DNA from: Bacteroidota bacterium
Lineage (GTDB): Bacteria > Bacteroidota > Bacteroidia > Chitinophagales > Chitinophagaceae
Reading direction: 5' to 3'
Assembly (NCBI GenBank): GCA_016711825.1
Contig: JADJSG010000010.1
Span: 167,001 to 231,000, forward strand
DNA: 64,000 nt
Part shown: piece by piece, positions 9,254 to 18,694 of the stretch
How the letters are laid out: each line of letters opens with the position of its first letter
Numbering within the stretch: position 1 is the stretch's first letter
Position numbers and translations under genes: made by a program
The notes under the pieces: generated by a model
Seen by the model: the letters and a program-made list of their open reading frames with translations, nothing else
Told to the model about the DNA's origin: nothing
Databases searched by the model: none

Positions 9254-11422
9254 TTACCTTACCAATGTTAAATCACCTCTTAGGAACTGTGTTTTACCAT
9301 TTGGATATGCTACTCTAATTAGGTAATAATAAACACCTGGGTCTTGATCAACACCTTTGTATGTACCATTCCATCCTTTTTTGATGTCTTGTGTTGAGAA
9401 TATTTCATTACCCCATCTATTGAATATTTTAAATTCTTGCACATTGATAAATTTCCTTGCAGTCACTCTAAAGATATCATTGAGTCCATCGCCATTGGGT
9501 GAAAATGCATTTGGCACTACAACATCTTGTTGAATCACTTTAATATGAAACGAATCTGTTTGAGGGCAACCTTGTAATAAGCTTACACCTGTTACAGTGT
9601 ATGTAATATCTTCAAGAGGTGTTGCTAATGGGCTATTGCTTTGTGAATACGTTAAATAATTTGTAGGCGTCCAATAATAAAAGGGTGCTCCAGAAGCTCT
9701 TAACTGCACATTATCACCTTGGTAAATAGTAGTATCACCGTTGTGTAATACTAAATTAAAAGGTGGATGATTTTCTACATTTACAGTTAAAGTATCTTGA
9801 CATCCATTGGGATCTAACAATACCGCAAAATAACGTGTAGTTCCTAAACTGGTAGCTACAGGGTCAGGACAGAATTCACAACTAAGTGTATTCGCTGGAT
9901 ACCATTGATATTGTCCATTACCGCCTGATACCCATAATTGAACTGGCTCTCCATTACAAACCAATGTATCTTCAATAATCGAACCTACAGCAAAAGGCCA
10001 AACCACCACATTCACACTGGCAGTATCGGAGCAAATAGCCTGGGTTACAATTACAGAGTAGGTAGTAGTGGTATTAGGAGCTACTGTAATACTTTGCGAA
10101 GTAGAAGCGTTACTCCATGCATAACTGATACCTGCTGGTGAGACGGTTAAAGTGGTACTCTCGCCTTCGCATAATACAGAGTCACCTGCAATGCTCGCAA
10201 CAGGTACTGGATAAACCTGTACTGTGGCAGTCACTGTGTCCGCACATATCCCTTGATTTACAATTACAGTATAATCTGTAGTCATATTAGGTGTAATTGT
10301 TATACTTTGTGCAGTATCAGCATTGCTCCAGACATATGCCAAGCCAGCAGGATTGGCTGTTAAGGTTGTACTTTCACCCATACAGATATCTAAGTCACCT
10401 GCAATGGTTGCAACAGGAACTGGTAAAACCGTTAAAGTACGTGTGGTTGAATCAACCCCTCCAGGATATACAATTGATAATTTAACATCATATACGCCAG
10501 GCGTATTAAAGCAAACAGTACCAGGATTTTGCAAATTGGAAGTAGCAGGATTCCCGTTGGGGAAAGTCCATGTCCATGCGGTAGGATTATTGGTAGACAA
10601 ATCTGTAAAAGTAACACATGAACCTGCACAAATAGTATAATTACTAATGGTAAAATCAGCTACAGACAAGCTTTTTGCTGGTTTACTTGGGCAAGTAGCT
10701 AAATCACTCGCAGACATATTTCCGATGGGAAGTAAATTTACGACCCCTGCAATGATTTGTCCACTATATAAACTTGGATTAGTATTAAATACAGCAAATA
10801 CCATATCGCCTATCATGGCAAATCCACCACCTGCGGTTTGGATTGGATTGCCTGTAACCACAAAACTATCGATGAGTGCTCCTGCTGAATTATATTTTAA
10901 GATTCTTCCTGGCGTCACATTCGTTACAAGATGATAAAAGTTATCTTGTTGATCTACTGCTAAATCGTAGGGACCAGCGTTTCCAGAAACAGTTGTTAAA
11001 TAGGTCGCATTTCCAGTACCATCATAACGCCATATTTCACCAGTTCCTCCATTTTTACTATAAATATAATTAACGCCTCCACCAGGATTTACCACAGAAA
11101 CGGTATGCCCAGTACTAACATAAGCTGCGCCATCCCAATAATTGTATATTCCACCACTGTTGGTATAAAAAGTTGGCGAAGCCGCGCCACCATTCAAATT
11201 GTAACTAATGGCCAAGCCTCCCATAGGTGTACCTGTTGTAACAAACACAGAAGGGTTGGTTGGTGACAAAGGCAAAGCTGGGTCATATGCTTTGATTTGA
11301 TTGCCATTATGCACAAACACTAAAGTGGAATCAAAACCAGCACAGTTTACTAATTGAGCCTTCGCTGTAAATACACCCATGCAACAAATTGCCAATAAAA
11401 ATGAGTAATAATATTTCTTCAT
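9254..11422 (-). CDS. PKD/Ig-like surface protein with gliding-motility C-terminal domain
   Basis: A 722-residue T9SS cargo protein. The signal peptide (MKKYYYSFLLAICCMGVF..., ending TAKAQ) is followed by a beta-propeller-like region of about 220 residues (GTGEIWRYDGTG, LAVDQQDNFYHLV). A PKD domain comes next (PTAWTWTFPNGNP), then at least two near-identical Ig-like repeats (DLCEGESTTL-type, YVWSNADTAQSITI) and another Ig-like module. The last 85 residues are the gliding_CTERM domain (VPNAFSPNGDGLNDIF, FNRWGNEIF, LTLVR end), the signal for export through T9SS. It is probably a surface structural or adhesion protein; ligand unknown. Confidence 0.9.
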   Translation of the reverse strand: MKKYYYSFLLAICCMGVFTAKAQLVNCAGFDSTLVFVHNGNQIKAYDPALPLSPTNPSVFVTTGTPMGGLAISYNLNGGAASPTFYTNSGGIYNYWDGAAYVSTGHTVSVVNPGGGVNYIYSKNGGTGEIWRYDGTGNATYLTTVSGNAGPYDLAVDQQDNFYHLVTNVTPGRILKYNSAGALIDSFVVTGNPIQTAGGGFAMIGDMVFAVFNTNPSLYSGQIIAGVVNLLPIGNMSASDLATCPSKPAKSLSVADFTISNYTICAGSCVTFTDLSTNNPTAWTWTFPNGNPATSNLQNPGTVCFNTPGVYDVKLSIVYPGGVDSTTRTLTVLPVPVATIAGDLDICMGESTTLTANPAGLAYVWSNADTAQSITITPNMTTDYTVIVNQGICADTVTATVQVYPVPVASIAGDSVLCEGESTTLTVSPAGISYAWSNASTSQSITVAPNTTTTYSVIVTQAICSDTASVNVVVWPFAVGSIIEDTLVCNGEPVQLWVSGGNGQYQWYPANTLSCEFCPDPVATSLGTTRYFAVLLDPNGCQDTLTVNVENHPPFNLVLHNGDTTIYQGDNVQLRASGAPFYYWTPTNYLTYSQSNSPLATPLEDITYTVTGVSLLQGCPQTDSFHIKVIQQDVVVPNAFSPNGDGLNDIFRVTARKFINVQEFKIFNRWGNEIFSTQDIKKGWNGTYKGVDQDPGVYYYLIRVAYPNGKTQFLRGDLTLVR

Positions 11423-11571
11423 AAATTAATAAGTTATAAATCGTGTATAAAAATATTGTTTTTTTTTAAATTAACATAATTATTTTAATAATAATGAGTG
11501 TTTTAAAGTAAAAATAATGAACAACTTATTTAAAGACGACATTCATATAAAAAACGTTGGGTATGTTTTTT

Positions 11572-12597
11572 TTAGCCAAGTTCTTTCTCCGCATTAATTT
11601 TATCTACGATTTTTTTCTCTATTTCCATAGCCATTTCGGGGTTATCGAGTAATAACTGCTTCACTGCATCGCGCCCCTGACCTAATTTATTGGTTTCATA
11701 ACTATACCATGAACCACTTTTTTGAATAATACCATGTTCAGCACCTAAATCAACCAATTCGCCTGTTTTGCTAATCCCTTCACCAAATATGATGTCAAAC
11801 TCAGCTTGTCGAAAGGGTGGAGACACTTTATTCTTCACTACTTTCACCCTAGCTCTATTTCCTATAGCCACATCTCCATCTTTGATTTGGCTGATTCGAC
11901 GGATATCTAATCGCACTGAAGCATAAAATTTCAAGGCATTGCCACCTGTTGTTGTTTCTGGACTTCCAAACATTACGCCAATTTTGTCGCGTAATTGATT
12001 TATAAAAATAATGCAACAACCTGTTCGATTGATGGTAGCCGTGAGTTTTCGCAATGCTTGACTCATGAGTCTTGCTTGTAAACCCATTTTACTATCACCC
12101 ATTTCCCCTTCCAATTCTGCTTTGGGTACTAAAGCAGCCACTGAATCTACTACAACTAGGTCAACCGCACCTGATGAAATCAATCGGTCTGCAATTTCCA
12201 AGGCTTGTTCTCCATAATCAGGTTGCGATATCAATAAATTATCGATATCCACCCCTAATTTTTTAGCATAACTCGCGTCAAATGCATGTTCTGCATCAAT
12301 GAAAGCACAAATGCCCCCTTTCTTTTGGGCTTCTGCAATTGCATGGGTAGCAATAGTCGTTTTACCTGATGACTCAGGCCCGTATATTTCTACAATTCTT
12401 CCTCGTGGAAATCCACCAATGCCCAACGCAATATCAATACCTAATGAGCCGGTAGAAATACTGTCCATCTCTACCACTTCTTTATCGCCCAACTTCATGA
12501 TAGATCCTTTGCCGTAATCCTTATCAATTTTTTCCATTGTAAGCTTGAGCGCTTTTAATTTTTCGTTGTCTTGTGACACTTCTTTTTCTTTTGCCAT
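11572..12597 (-). CDS. recA: Recombinase RecA
   Basis: The strand-exchange protein for homologous recombination and activator of the SOS response. It shows Walker A GPESSGKT (73-80), Walker B LVVVDSVAAL, and the conserved FINQLRDKIGVMFGSPETT loop region. The length of 341 residues is full size. The start at ATG 12597 gives the usual short acidic/basic N terminus. It is a single gene divergent from prmC. Confidence 0.98.
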   Translation of the reverse strand: MAKEKEVSQDNEKLKALKLTMEKIDKDYGKGSIMKLGDKEVVEMDSISTGSLGIDIALGIGGFPRGRIVEIYGPESSGKTTIATHAIAEAQKKGGICAFIDAEHAFDASYAKKLGVDIDNLLISQPDYGEQALEIADRLISSGAVDLVVVDSVAALVPKAELEGEMGDSKMGLQARLMSQALRKLTATINRTGCCIIFINQLRDKIGVMFGSPETTTGGNALKFYASVRLDIRRISQIKDGDVAIGNRARVKVVKNKVSPPFRQAEFDIIFGEGISKTGELVDLGAEHGIIQKSGSWYSYETNKLGQGRDAVKQLLLDNPEMAMEIEKKIVDKINAEKELG

Positions 12598-12632
12598 GTT
12601 ATTTTGTTTTTTTATTTATGTGATTTTGTGAA

Positions 12633-12640
12633 CAAATTTA
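12633..12640 (-). promoter_or_regulatory. Candidate recA -7 box TAAATTTG
   Basis: It matches TAnnTTTG on the minus strand 36 bp upstream of the recA ATG. The -33 element is weak (TTTA about 16 bp further upstream). Confidence 0.35.
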
Positions 12641-12786
12641 TTAATAATATTGATTGTAAAAGGCCATAATTAAAATTGTTGATAAGTTTTATCATTTAGC
12701 AAAGTCAATGAATTACAAGCGTAATTCCTGACTTCACTCAATGATTTTACGTTCCTTTTAAATTCAATGCAAAGATGTATCTATTG

Positions 12787-12807
12787 CTACGTAATCAGTT
12801 TACGTAG
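12787..12807 (+). promoter_or_regulatory. Inverted repeat upstream of prmC (possible operator)
   Basis: A perfect 8-bp inverted repeat, CTACGTAA-TCAGT-TTACGTAG, ends 31 bp before ATG 12839. Its symmetry and position would suit a dimeric regulator. It would lie inside the coding region if the far upstream ATG at 12767 were used, which argues for the later start. No regulator is known. Confidence 0.35.
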
Positions 12808-12838
12808 AGTTGTATTTTTTTTTTTATTTCTTTGTGCC

Positions 12839-13687
12839 ATGAAAATGCTAGCTGCAAAAGAAAAAATCATGAATGCTTGTAAAACTTTGTATGAACAAAA
12901 TGAGTTAAAAGCAATCAGTCAAAGAATCATTGAGCATTTAAGTGGTAAACAGGCATTTGCATTACACATTGATAAAAATATTGAGATTGATGAAGAAGCT
13001 TTACAACATATTATAGATGAACTAAACCACAACAAACCGATTCAATATATATTAGGTTATGAATGGTTTGCCAATTTAAAACTCAAGGTGAATGAGGGCG
13101 TATTAATTCCACGACCAGAAACAGAGGAATTGACTCGTAAAGTGATTTCATACATCAAACAACATAAAATAAACAACTGCCAAATACTCGATATCGGAAC
13201 CGGTAGTGGATGTATTCCCATTTTAATAAAAAAGGAATTGCCCAATGCCACCCTATTTGCCATAGATATCAGCAATGATGCTTTAAGTGTAGCCAAAGAA
13301 AATGCCACAGTGCATCAAACCCCTATTCTTTTTTTGGAAGTCGATATTCGAAATGAAACTTCATTAGAGATGCCACCTTTAGATGTGATTATCAGCAATC
13401 CTCCCTATATTTTACAAGAAGAAAAAAAAGATATGCATATTAGGGTGTTTTCAAATGAACCTGAAGTGGCTTTATTTGTTACGCACAACGACCCATTAGA
13501 ATTTTATAAAGCAATTTTAAAACTTGCAAAAAAGCTACTCAAGCATGAGGGAATATTATTTTTAGAAATCAATTCGTTGTACAGTATGGCCATTCAATCA
13601 CTCTATGAAAATGATGGCTTTGTTTGTACCATTGAGAAAGACATGTACGATAACGAACGATTTGCCATTGTGACTTTCAAGCATTAA
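12839..13687 (+). CDS. prmC: Release factor glutamine N5-methyltransferase PrmC
   Basis: It methylates the GGQ glutamine of peptide-chain release factors using SAM. Residues of about 1-75 form the helical N-terminal domain. IPRPETEELT and the SAM-binding motif DIGTGSGCIPI follow, with catalytic NPPY (SNPPYILQEE). From ATG 12839 the protein is 282 residues, the normal size. The frame runs upstream to ATG 12767, but that adds an unlikely Cys/Phe-rich stretch encoded by a T tract and a palindrome. The gene stands apart from prfA. Confidence 0.93.
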   Translation: MKMLAAKEKIMNACKTLYEQNELKAISQRIIEHLSGKQAFALHIDKNIEIDEEALQHIIDELNHNKPIQYILGYEWFANLKLKVNEGVLIPRPETEELTRKVISYIKQHKINNCQILDIGTGSGCIPILIKKELPNATLFAIDISNDALSVAKENATVHQTPILFLEVDIRNETSLEMPPLDVIISNPPYILQEEKKDMHIRVFSNEPEVALFVTHNDPLEFYKAILKLAKKLLKHEGILFLEINSLYSMAIQSLYENDGFVCTIEKDMYDNERFAIVTFKH

Positions 13688-14014
13688 TAGTATCGTTTCA
13701 TCTTAATGATCTTATTGATTTAGTATATTCATTTATGACCAGCGACGCAATTTACAACAGTCCAATTGTCATAAGCTTAAATGCTATATGTAAGGGCATT
13801 GTACCGGTCTTTTCTAAAAAACCAAATAATCCTATTTGTTATAAAAAGTAGGGTATATTCAAATTGAATCAAAACTTTTTTAGTGTCTATGAACCTGATT
13901 TTTGTTAAATAATTTTTATTTTAAGAAAATAAAATTATTTTTAAACTGTTAAAAAGATACATCCGTCTTATTTTATATTAAACCAAATAATCTTTAACTA
14001 CAAATCTCTTATTA
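13688..14014. other. AT-rich intergenic region
   Basis: No gene, hairpin or repeat is recognised. It presumably holds the promoter of the 14015 surface protein. Confidence 0.35.
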
Positions 14015-16438
14015 ATGAAAAAAATATATTTATCTTTTTTACTTACGATTCTTTTCGCTTTTCAATTGTCTGCACAATGTGACCTAGGCAATTATATGGG
14101 TGCATTTAGGATACCCCCAACGGCTTATCCCTATACAAATGCAGCAAATATTACAGTCAATTCAGCAGTTGTAAATATTACGAATCTTGGCAACTTTACG
14201 TATGGTTGTGGTGGCAATACTTTTGATGGATCAAGTCCTGCCTGGTGGATTAATGCAGCCAATGCTTCTATTACACTCACCTTTTCGCAACCTGTTTGCA
14301 ATTTTACCGTATTGGTAAATGGGACAAATACAACCGAAGAATTTTATTTTACTCCAAATAATGGAACCGTTCAATTGATGAATTTTTGTCCAAACGACTA
14401 TGTACTCACTGGCGGTGGCACTTCGCTTTTATGTACAGTTGTAGGTGGCGCTTCAGGTACTATCATTACTGTAGACAATCCTTTGGGAGCAACACAATAT
14501 GTGTTAACCCATAATGGTTTAGCTGCAGGATCACGGTTAACATTGTTAGATTGCTATGTTGGTTGCAATGTACAGCCCCCAGCAAATCAAATTACTTGTT
14601 CTCTTCCGGTATTGTCCTATTGTGTAGGTGAAAATGCGACGGTCGATTATATCGCTACAGGGACCTTTAATCCTGGAAATATATTTACTGCTGAACTATC
14701 AGACCCTTTGGGCAATTTTGCAGCCCCTACCGTAATTGGCTCAGTGGCAGCCGTTGCAAGTGGCTCAATTCCTTGTACCATTCCTTTGGGTGCCTTAAAT
14801 GGTACCGGGTATCGGGTACGTGTAGTGAGTAGCAACCCTGTAGTGACAGGTACTAACAATGGTACAACCATTTCCATTCACACTTTGCCTACTGTGATTG
14901 CAATAGCTTCTCCCACTGCGGTGTGTGCAGGTGCAAATCTTACCTTAACAGGTGGAGGTGCAGCAACGTATGTTTGGAATGGGGGTATTACGAATGGTGT
15001 AGCATTTGTACCTCCTGCTACAGCAACCTATACTGTTACAGGTACTGACATCTTTAATTGCAGCAACACAGCAACAGTTACTGTGCCCGTAAATCCACTT
15101 CCGACAGTAAACGCCACTGTGATGCCTGCCGATACTTTATGCGCGGGCAATCCTTGTACATTGACAGGGGCAGGTGCTGTAACGTATGTATGGACCAACC
15201 CCGTCATTGACAATACACCATTTACCCCTCTTGCCACGGCTACTTATACAGTTATAGGTACTGATGCCAATAACTGCACAGGTACAAGTACCATACAAGT
15301 AACGGTAAATCCACTTCCTACGATAACCATCAATGCCTCGCCAAATGATACGGTGTGTGCAGGTACCCCGATTACACTCACTGCCAATGGTGCTGCAACA
15401 TTAACATGGTCAGGGGGCATTACCAACGGTGTGCCATTTACTCCACCTGCAAGTGCAGTATTCACAGTCACTGGAAGTGATGCAAACAATTGTTCTTCAT
15501 CGCAAACCATAGCCATCATTGTGGCTCCATTACCATCGGTTAGTTTAGGCCCTGATGTTGAAATCTGCAGTGGTGACCAAGTAGTGCTTGATGCCACTAC
15601 TTTAGGAGCCAGTTATTTTTGGCAGGATGGAACCAATGCACCTACACAAACCGTGACCCAAAGCGGGTTGTATTGGGTGATAGTAAATGTAAACACCTGT
15701 GTGGCTAGTGATACGGTTATGGTTACGGTCAATTCATTTCCTGTTGTGGATCTTGGTTTAGACCAAGACTTTTGTGATGGTCAAACAGTGTTATTAGATG
15801 CAAGTTGCCCTGGATGTACTTATTTGTGGAACGACAATAGTACCCAAGGAACTTTGCTAGCAAGCGAAGAAGGAAATTATGTAGTAACAGCCACTAATAA
15901 AGGTTGCGCTACCTCTGACAGCATTTACTTAAATCAAATTCCTTTGCCCAATGTTGACCTAGGTGATGATACCACCATTTGTAAGGGTGAGCAATTTAAA
16001 TTAGATGCCTTCCAATTTGGCGCAACCTATTTATGGCAAGACAATTCAAAATCATCTCAATTTACAGTAAAAGATATTGGCACTTACAAAGTAGAAGTGA
16101 CCTTAAATGGCTGCAAAAACAGCGATGAGATGCTTGTAACCTACTCTGATAAATGCGAGTGCCCTCTTTATGTACCCAACGCGTTTTCCCCTAACAATGA
16201 TTTACTCAATGATGAATTTAGACTTATTAATACAAGAGATATTGAACTGCTCCAATTCAGCGTTTATAACCGATGGGGACAAGAAGTGTTTAGTTCAAAA
16301 AATCAAAAAATTGGCTGGGAAGGAAATTACAAGGGTGTTGCTTGTGAAGTAGGCACCTATTATTATGTTGTAAGATACAAATGTATTTATAGTGGTAATG
16401 AATATTTACTCAAAGGCGATGTTACTTTGGTTAGATAA
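14015..16438 (+). CDS. Ig-like repeat surface protein with gliding-motility C-terminal domain
   Basis: An 807-residue T9SS cargo protein. The signal peptide (MKKIYLSFLLTILFAFQLSA) precedes an N-terminal domain of about 160 residues. Three closely similar Ig-like repeats of about 80 residues follow, each with the pattern VCAGxxxTLxGxGAxTYVWxxG...FTPPATATYTVTGTD. Three more divergent cysteine-bearing repeats come next (DVEICSGDQVVLDATT, FCDGQTVLLDAS, TICKGEQFKLDAF). The C terminus is the gliding_CTERM domain (VPNAFSPNNDLLNDEF, YNRWGQEVFSS, DVTLVR). The repeat domains are visibly richer in GC than the surrounding DNA. It probably acts as a surface stalk or adhesin; function otherwise unknown. 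Confidence 0.9.
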   Translation: MKKIYLSFLLTILFAFQLSAQCDLGNYMGAFRIPPTAYPYTNAANITVNSAVVNITNLGNFTYGCGGNTFDGSSPAWWINAANASITLTFSQPVCNFTVLVNGTNTTEEFYFTPNNGTVQLMNFCPNDYVLTGGGTSLLCTVVGGASGTIITVDNPLGATQYVLTHNGLAAGSRLTLLDCYVGCNVQPPANQITCSLPVLSYCVGENATVDYIATGTFNPGNIFTAELSDPLGNFAAPTVIGSVAAVASGSIPCTIPLGALNGTGYRVRVVSSNPVVTGTNNGTTISIHTLPTVIAIASPTAVCAGANLTLTGGGAATYVWNGGITNGVAFVPPATATYTVTGTDIFNCSNTATVTVPVNPLPTVNATVMPADTLCAGNPCTLTGAGAVTYVWTNPVIDNTPFTPLATATYTVIGTDANNCTGTSTIQVTVNPLPTITINASPNDTVCAGTPITLTANGAATLTWSGGITNGVPFTPPASAVFTVTGSDANNCSSSQTIAIIVAPLPSVSLGPDVEICSGDQVVLDATTLGASYFWQDGTNAPTQTVTQSGLYWVIVNVNTCVASDTVMVTVNSFPVVDLGLDQDFCDGQTVLLDASCPGCTYLWNDNSTQGTLLASEEGNYVVTATNKGCATSDSIYLNQIPLPNVDLGDDTTICKGEQFKLDAFQFGATYLWQDNSKSSQFTVKDIGTYKVEVTLNGCKNSDEMLVTYSDKCECPLYVPNAFSPNNDLLNDEFRLINTRDIELLQFSVYNRWGQEVFSSKNQKIGWEGNYKGVACEVGTYYYVVRYKCIYSGNEYLLKGDVTLVR

Positions 16439-16555
16439 GTAAAATCAATACCATGAACTTAGGTATTTTGCCAATAACCTTTTTGACAAAATAGTTTGTT
16501 TGCTTTGTAATCGTTTAAAATCCATAGTCTCCTTTTTTGAGATAATTCCTGCATG

Positions 16556-17302
16556 CTATAAAATAGCAAAAGGATGTTTTACATCATGGTAAAATAAAAA
16601 CTTCCAATTGGCTTCCTGCCCTTTATGAGCGTATGCTTGTCTTAACTCCATGCTACGTTTGCCATCATAATCGTATTTAGCAATGTATTTAATTTTGAGT
16701 TGTTTTAATTGAGGCACTACATCTCCGCCATAAAAAACAGATTCATTATTTGCTTGTAACAAAAATGATGTATGATGTGGACAATGTCCTCCGTCTTCTT
16801 CATAGATAATAGCCTCTCCTATCTTTCCCTTTGTTGACAACCATTCTACTTGATGGCTATTTTTTAATAAGGCAAAATCTTCCAAAATATAAGAGCTGGG
16901 GCCTTTTTGAAGAGCATATTCAAATTCCAGCTGGCTTACATAATACATGGCATTGGGAAAACTCAACGTATGAATGCCTAATTCATTGATATAGCTGATA
17001 CCTCCAGCATGATCTTTGTGTAAATGCGACAATATCACTTGGTGAATATCATTGGGTGAAATACCATGGTCTAATAAATTTTTATGTAATTGTAAAGTAC
17101 CATCTGGTAGCTTAAACCCCAAACCTGTATCAAACAAAATATTAAGCCCATTTAACTGAACCAGAAATGGCTGAATTTCTACTAACAAAGAACCAACAGC
17201 TCTTTCATGTAATACATGTTTTTGATGATCGAAAGGATGAAATATTTTATCATGTCCTATCGTAAAAACGCCTTCTGACAAAGGTATAATCTGTATACTC
17301 AT
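16556..17302 (-). CDS. MBL-fold metallo-hydrolase
   Basis: A metallo-beta-lactamase-fold hydrolase of 248 residues with the metal motif SHLHKDHAGG (His93, His95, Asp97, His98). Further ligands fall in GGHCPHHTSF and YHDVKHPF. Family members act on esters, lactones, thioesters or phosphodiesters; the substrate cannot be told from sequence. There is no signal peptide, so it is cytoplasmic. It lies downstream of rodA on the same strand, 54 bp away, and may be cotranscribed. Confidence 0.88.
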   Translation of the reverse strand: MSIQIIPLSEGVFTIGHDKIFHPFDHQKHVLHERAVGSLLVEIQPFLVQLNGLNILFDTGLGFKLPDGTLQLHKNLLDHGISPNDIHQVILSHLHKDHAGGISYINELGIHTLSFPNAMYYVSQLEFEYALQKGPSSYILEDFALLKNSHQVEWLSTKGKIGEAIIYEEDGGHCPHHTSFLLQANNESVFYGGDVVPQLKQLKIKYIAKYDYDGKRSMELRQAYAHKGQEANWKFLFYHDVKHPFAIL

Positions 17303-17356
17303 ATGCTGAAATTATTTTAATAAGTTTCCCATTTCAATTCTTTGCTGCCATAAAAT

Positions 17357-18688
17357 TTACCTTAAGACCATTTGTCTGTCGGCATCTAATCGAACAAGAA
17401 TAAAAATAAGTACCGCAAATGTAAGCAATGAGGTGCCTCCATAACTAATCAAAGGTAATGGGATACCAATAACCGGTGCAATACCAATGGTCATTCCAAT
17501 ATTGATTACCAGATGAAAAAATAAAATACCTGCTACACAATAGGCATAAACCCTACTAAATTGAGATCGTTGTCGCTCTGCCACATGAATGATGCGTAAC
17601 AAAAACACAGCATACATACCTATCAGTAATAAACTTCCCAAAAATCCAAATTGTTCACCGATTGTACAAAAAATAAAATCGGTGCCTTGTTCGGGTACCC
17701 AATTATATTGTGTTTGTGAACCATTTAAAAATCCTTTGCCAAAAAAACCGCCTGAAGCAATGGCAATTTTTGATTGACGCACATTATAATCAGAGGTCCC
17801 TGTTTTGATTTTATCGCCTGACTTATTGAGTTTGATATAATCTTCCGGAACATCTTGTCCTATTAAAGAATAAATTCTGTCTATATGATGCGATTGCATT
17901 ACATGTTTGAAAGCAAATGGCACCAATACTTGCGAAAACAAGACACCAAAACCCCAAATGCTAATCACGATAATCAATACCTCTTTATTTCGTTTTAATT
18001 TTTTGCGACTTACATACAAAAATATCAATGCAATAACGGTTAGTACAATAAACAAAATATTTTTAGGCAAAAGCAATGTGACAATAGCTAATGCCATGAC
18101 CGAAAATATAATGATCAAAACAATATTAGGCAGGCCTTCGCGGTACATCGCAAGAAAAAAAGAAAAATACACCAAGGCGAGTCCGGTTTCGTTTTGTAAT
18201 ATGATAATAAATGCAGGCACGATGGCAAAAGCGGCACAAATCAGGCGATGCTTAATTGTAGAAAAATTAATTTCCTGCATTGACAAAAACTTAGCTATTG
18301 AAAGTGATGTAAAGAGTTTCATCAGTTCACCCGGCTGAAAAGTCAGTATCCCCAAGTTGAGCCATGAATGTGACCCCTTGACCCCTTTACCCAATGGTGT
18401 CAGGGCCAGTAATAAAAATAAAAAACCAATGATATAACCTAAAAAAGGAATGGAAGTAAAAAATTTACTATCCATAAAAATGATAATGAGACCTATAAAC
18501 AAAGAGACTCCTAAAAACAGGGCTTGTTTTACATACCTTTTATCCTTAATAAAAAAACTGATATCAGAGTCTCTGTGTTCAACTGAATAAATACTTAACA
18601 CACCAATTAATGCCAATACAATGAATAAGGCAACCATGAGCCAGTCTATTCGTTCAATAAATTTTTTAGGTTTTAAGTTTACTTGCAC
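17357..18688 (-). CDS. rodA: Rod-shape-determining SEDS protein RodA
   Basis: The SEDS-family peptidoglycan glycosyltransferase of the elongasome. It polymerises lipid II in the inner membrane together with PBP2. The 443-residue protein has about ten hydrophobic segments and the family signatures GVKGSHSWLNLG, PGELMKLF, QNETGLALVY, VPEQGTDFIF, GQFGFLG-type loop and ISYGGTSLL near the C terminus. It follows mrdA on the same strand, which is the classic mrdA-rodA pair, so RodA is favoured over FtsW. Confidence 0.95.
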   Translation of the reverse strand: MQVNLKPKKFIERIDWLMVALFIVLALIGVLSIYSVEHRDSDISFFIKDKRYVKQALFLGVSLFIGLIIIFMDSKFFTSIPFLGYIIGFLFLLLALTPLGKGVKGSHSWLNLGILTFQPGELMKLFTSLSIAKFLSMQEINFSTIKHRLICAAFAIVPAFIIILQNETGLALVYFSFFLAMYREGLPNIVLIIIFSVMALAIVTLLLPKNILFIVLTVIALIFLYVSRKKLKRNKEVLIIVISIWGFGVLFSQVLVPFAFKHVMQSHHIDRIYSLIGQDVPEDYIKLNKSGDKIKTGTSDYNVRQSKIAIASGGFFGKGFLNGSQTQYNWVPEQGTDFIFCTIGEQFGFLGSLLLIGMYAVFLLRIIHVAERQRSQFSRVYAYCVAGILFFHLVINIGMTIGIAPVIGIPLPLISYGGTSLLTFAVLIFILVRLDADRQMVLR

Positions 18689-18694
18689 GTTTGG

